Below are positions 62,531 through 64,000 of a stretch of DNA of 64,000 nucleotides, in pieces. The translations under genes and the position numbers were made by a program. Under the pieces are notes generated by a model. It was not told where the DNA came from and made no database searches. It was given only the letters and a program-made list of their open reading frames with translations. How positions within the stretch are numbered: the first letter of the stretch is position 1; every line of letters begins with the position of its first letter. Source of the DNA: Anoxynatronum sibiricum (GTDB lineage: Bacteria; Bacillota; Clostridia; Peptostreptococcales; Tindalliaceae); contig NZ_JBCITM010000007.1 in NCBI RefSeq assembly GCF_039414295.1, positions 1-64,000 on the forward strand, read 5' to 3'.

Positions 62531-63527
62531 ACTGCCTGCGACCTGGGATACCGTCTGCCGCAAACAGCCATGGCTGCATCGACAGCTGCTGATGCACCTG
62601 GAATCTCTTAATCCCTGTCATCAGCGCTACTACCTGAACACCACTCTGCAAACCGCCTTCGTCACCTATCACCTGAAAATTGATCCCCTGGCCCTGAAAA
62701 CCGGCCTGGGTCTGAGGCTCCCCGTCACCATTGTCGGCATGCCTCTTTCCCTGTCAGTTCCCGGTTATGCCGCCACCCCGTCAGGTTTGGAGGCCATGGC
62801 CACCTTTATCCGCCAACAATCCGGTCTGTGGATGATTCTCAACGCCACGGAACAGGCAACCGAGTCCACTTTTCCCTTCCCCTGTACCCCTGCACTCCCC
62901 GCCTGTTCCATGTCCATTACCTGGGATACTTTCGATGCCTACCTGGCTGCTCTCCGCAGCCACTACCGGCACCGCCTGAAGAAGGCGCTGGATCGGGGGC
63001 AGTCACTGAGAGTATCGATTCTGCCTGAAGGTGCGCCCCTGCCGCCAGCTCTTTACCGCCTTTATGAGCAGGTTTACCGTCGCTCACCCCACAAACTGGA
63101 AAAACTGTCGCCCCCTTTTTTTCAGGCGTTTCCAGCTGAAATTCATTCCTTTTTTCTGGAAGAAAAGCCGGTGGGGTTTGTGCAGCTCGCTGTTCATCAG
63201 CAGGAAATGACTTTTCTGTTCTGCGGGTTTGAAAAACAACTGAACACCACCCACGACCTGTATCAAAACATGCTCCTTCATCTGGTGCGGCAGGCCATTG
63301 ACAGACACTGCCATACCCTGCATCTGGGACAGACCGCCGTTGAAACCAAACAGAAACTGGGCGCCCTGCTGGAACCCCGCAGTCTCTATCTCCACCACTC
63401 CCAGCCCCTGGTGCATCATCTGGCCCGTCACCTGGTCCCCCTGCTGGGGTATCGCGACACCCCAGCCCATTACCGGGTTTTCAGAGACTCATTATCTGGC
63501 GGTTTTCCTGGGGAAAATCGCTGGTGA
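62493..63527 (+). CDS. GNAT/FemAB-like acyltransferase
   Basis: 344 residues. The middle block FDAYLAALRSHYRHRLKKAL is typical of the BioF2/peptidogalycan acetyltransferase group, and EIHSFFLEEKPVGFVQLAVH with LYQNMLLHLVRQAI is the C-terminal GNAT part. The 5' end overlaps the upstream gene by 38 nt in another frame, a sign of coupled translation. Possible acceptors are amino groups of a peptide or lipid; not determinable here. Confidence 0.65.
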   Translation: MTCSFQYFRHTRELPATWDTVCRKQPWLHRQLLMHLESLNPCHQRYYLNTTLQTAFVTYHLKIDPLALKTGLGLRLPVTIVGMPLSLSVPGYAATPSGLEAMATFIRQQSGLWMILNATEQATESTFPFPCTPALPACSMSITWDTFDAYLAALRSHYRHRLKKALDRGQSLRVSILPEGAPLPPALYRLYEQVYRRSPHKLEKLSPPFFQAFPAEIHSFFLEEKPVGFVQLAVHQQEMTFLFCGFEKQLNTTHDLYQNMLLHLVRQAIDRHCHTLHLGQTAVETKQKLGALLEPRSLYLHHSQPLVHHLARHLVPLLGYRDTPAHYRVFRDSLSGGFPGENRW

Positions 63528-63573
63528 AACAGTTGAACCCGCGAAGGAAAACTGATAAAAAGGATGTCATCCC

Positions 63574-64000
63574 ATGAAGTTCTTGCTGGTTAAGTGCCAC
63601 CAACCCACTCTCTTCACTGCCCTTCAGCCCATCGTCACCGAGCCTCTGGAGCTGGAAGTGCTGGCGGCTGTCATTCAGCGTCACGGGCACACCTGCCGCC
63701 TTTATGACAGCTGGTTGGAAGAAATGCCTTTTTCCCAGGTGCTTGAGGAAGCATCTCCCCAGGTGCTGCTGCTTTCCGGCTATATCACCGCGCTGGAAAG
63801 GATGAAGGCCACGGCAGCGCAGGCCCGAAAACAATTGCCCCAGCTGCTGATTCTGGCAGGGGGTGTTCATGCTGCCCTGAACCCAGCCGATTTCATGGTG
63901 ACCACCATCGACCTGGTGGTTCACGGAAACGGTGTAGTGGTGTTGGATCAGCTTCTTGCCATGGATTTTCAGCGGGAATCCTGGCCGCTGACGGCAGGCA
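63574..64000 (+). CDS. B12-binding radical SAM protein, N-terminal part (cut by window end)
   Basis: The frame is open from ATG at 63574 to the window edge (142 codons). It reads MKFLLVKCHQPTLFTALQP, then PLELEVLAAVIQRHGHTCRLYD, VLLLSGYITALERMK and LILAGGVHAALNPADF, the Rossmann-like cobalamin-binding domain that precedes the radical SAM core in BchE/HpnP-type enzymes. The Cys motif would lie beyond the window. It follows the acyltransferase gene by 46 nt and is likely cotranscribed with it. Confidence 0.75.
   Translation, partial: MKFLLVKCHQPTLFTALQPIVTEPLELEVLAAVIQRHGHTCRLYDSWLEEMPFSQVLEEASPQVLLLSGYITALERMKATAAQARKQLPQLLILAGGVHAALNPADFMVTTIDLVVHGNGVVVLDQLLAMDFQRESWPLTAG

Noticed and set aside
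1..64000. tRNA, rRNA, CRISPR arrays, insertion sequences or prophage
   Set aside because: None was found by reading. No tandem spacer repeats, transposase motifs or integrase were seen, and intergenic spaces are mostly too short for them.

Overview
The window looks like chromosomal DNA of an anaerobic, amino-acid-fermenting member of the Clostridia (inference). The grounds are a FabK-type fatty acid operon, an S-box riboswitch before metQNI, a tungsten-type aldehyde:ferredoxin oxidoreductase with its radical SAM maturase, two sigma-54 activator modules, strong AGGAGG ribosome sites with many TTG/GTG starts, and four genes that carry an in-frame UGA followed by a SECIS-like hairpin. I saw no rRNA, tRNA, CRISPR array or insertion sequence. 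The genus cannot be fixed from this sequence.

Layout. 1-5.9 kb: sodA, a gyrI-like remnant, the gnd-zwf-cyclase operon (oxidative pentose phosphate pathway) and a lipoamide-dehydrogenase-like flavoprotein. 5.9-17.7 kb: the most unusual region. A minus-strand operon runs from a promoter near 13.98 kb: PrdB/GrdB-like selenoprotein, DUF3179 lipoprotein, TetR repressor, TVP38/TMEM64 membrane protein, CDP-alcohol phosphatidyltransferase, then an ABC importer (binding protein, fused double permease, ATPase). Next to it lie an HdrB-like CCG protein, a triple-rhodanese lipoprotein of YnjE type, a small membrane protein and an internally deleted second copy of the selenoprotein gene. Both selenoprotein copies have the same palindrome upstream. 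The gene set parallels the E. coli ydjXYZ-ynjABCDEF region, of unknown function, with a selenoprotein added.

17.7-27.1 kb: metal and redox stress genes (ArsP-like permease, Cys-rich MarR regulator, ZIP transporter, DUF438/DUF1858 pair, SelW-like selenoprotein, UvrD-like helicase, selenocysteine peroxiredoxin). 27.2-37.0 kb: poorly known genes, a broken MTHFR-like gene, then a MoaD-like protein, the W-cofactor radical SAM maturase and AOR, whose sigma-54 promoter lies just beyond the neighbouring activator gene; then tpx. 37.3-45.6 kb: a lone molybdopterin oxidoreductase, fabZ, and fabH-fabK-fabD-fabG-acpP-fabF behind a FapR-like operator.

45.6-57.0 kb: a small HesB-like selenoprotein that may be new, dUTPase, a DapA-family aldolase, glutamate dehydrogenase, a MATE pump, panC, a YjbR protein, a sigma-54-driven DUF1904/hydrolase operon with its activator, and a chemoreceptor. 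57.1-64 kb: the SAM riboswitch with metQNI, a nitroreductase, a YcgQ-C-like lipoprotein, two linked acyltransferase-like genes and the start of a B12-binding radical SAM gene cut by the window edge.

The recurring theme is thiol/selenol redox chemistry: four likely selenoproteins, a thiol peroxidase, rhodanese, CCG protein and disulfide reductase. The Sec insertion genes (selA, selB, selC, selD) are not in the window, so Sec decoding is inferred from the UGA codons, the hairpins and protein homology.
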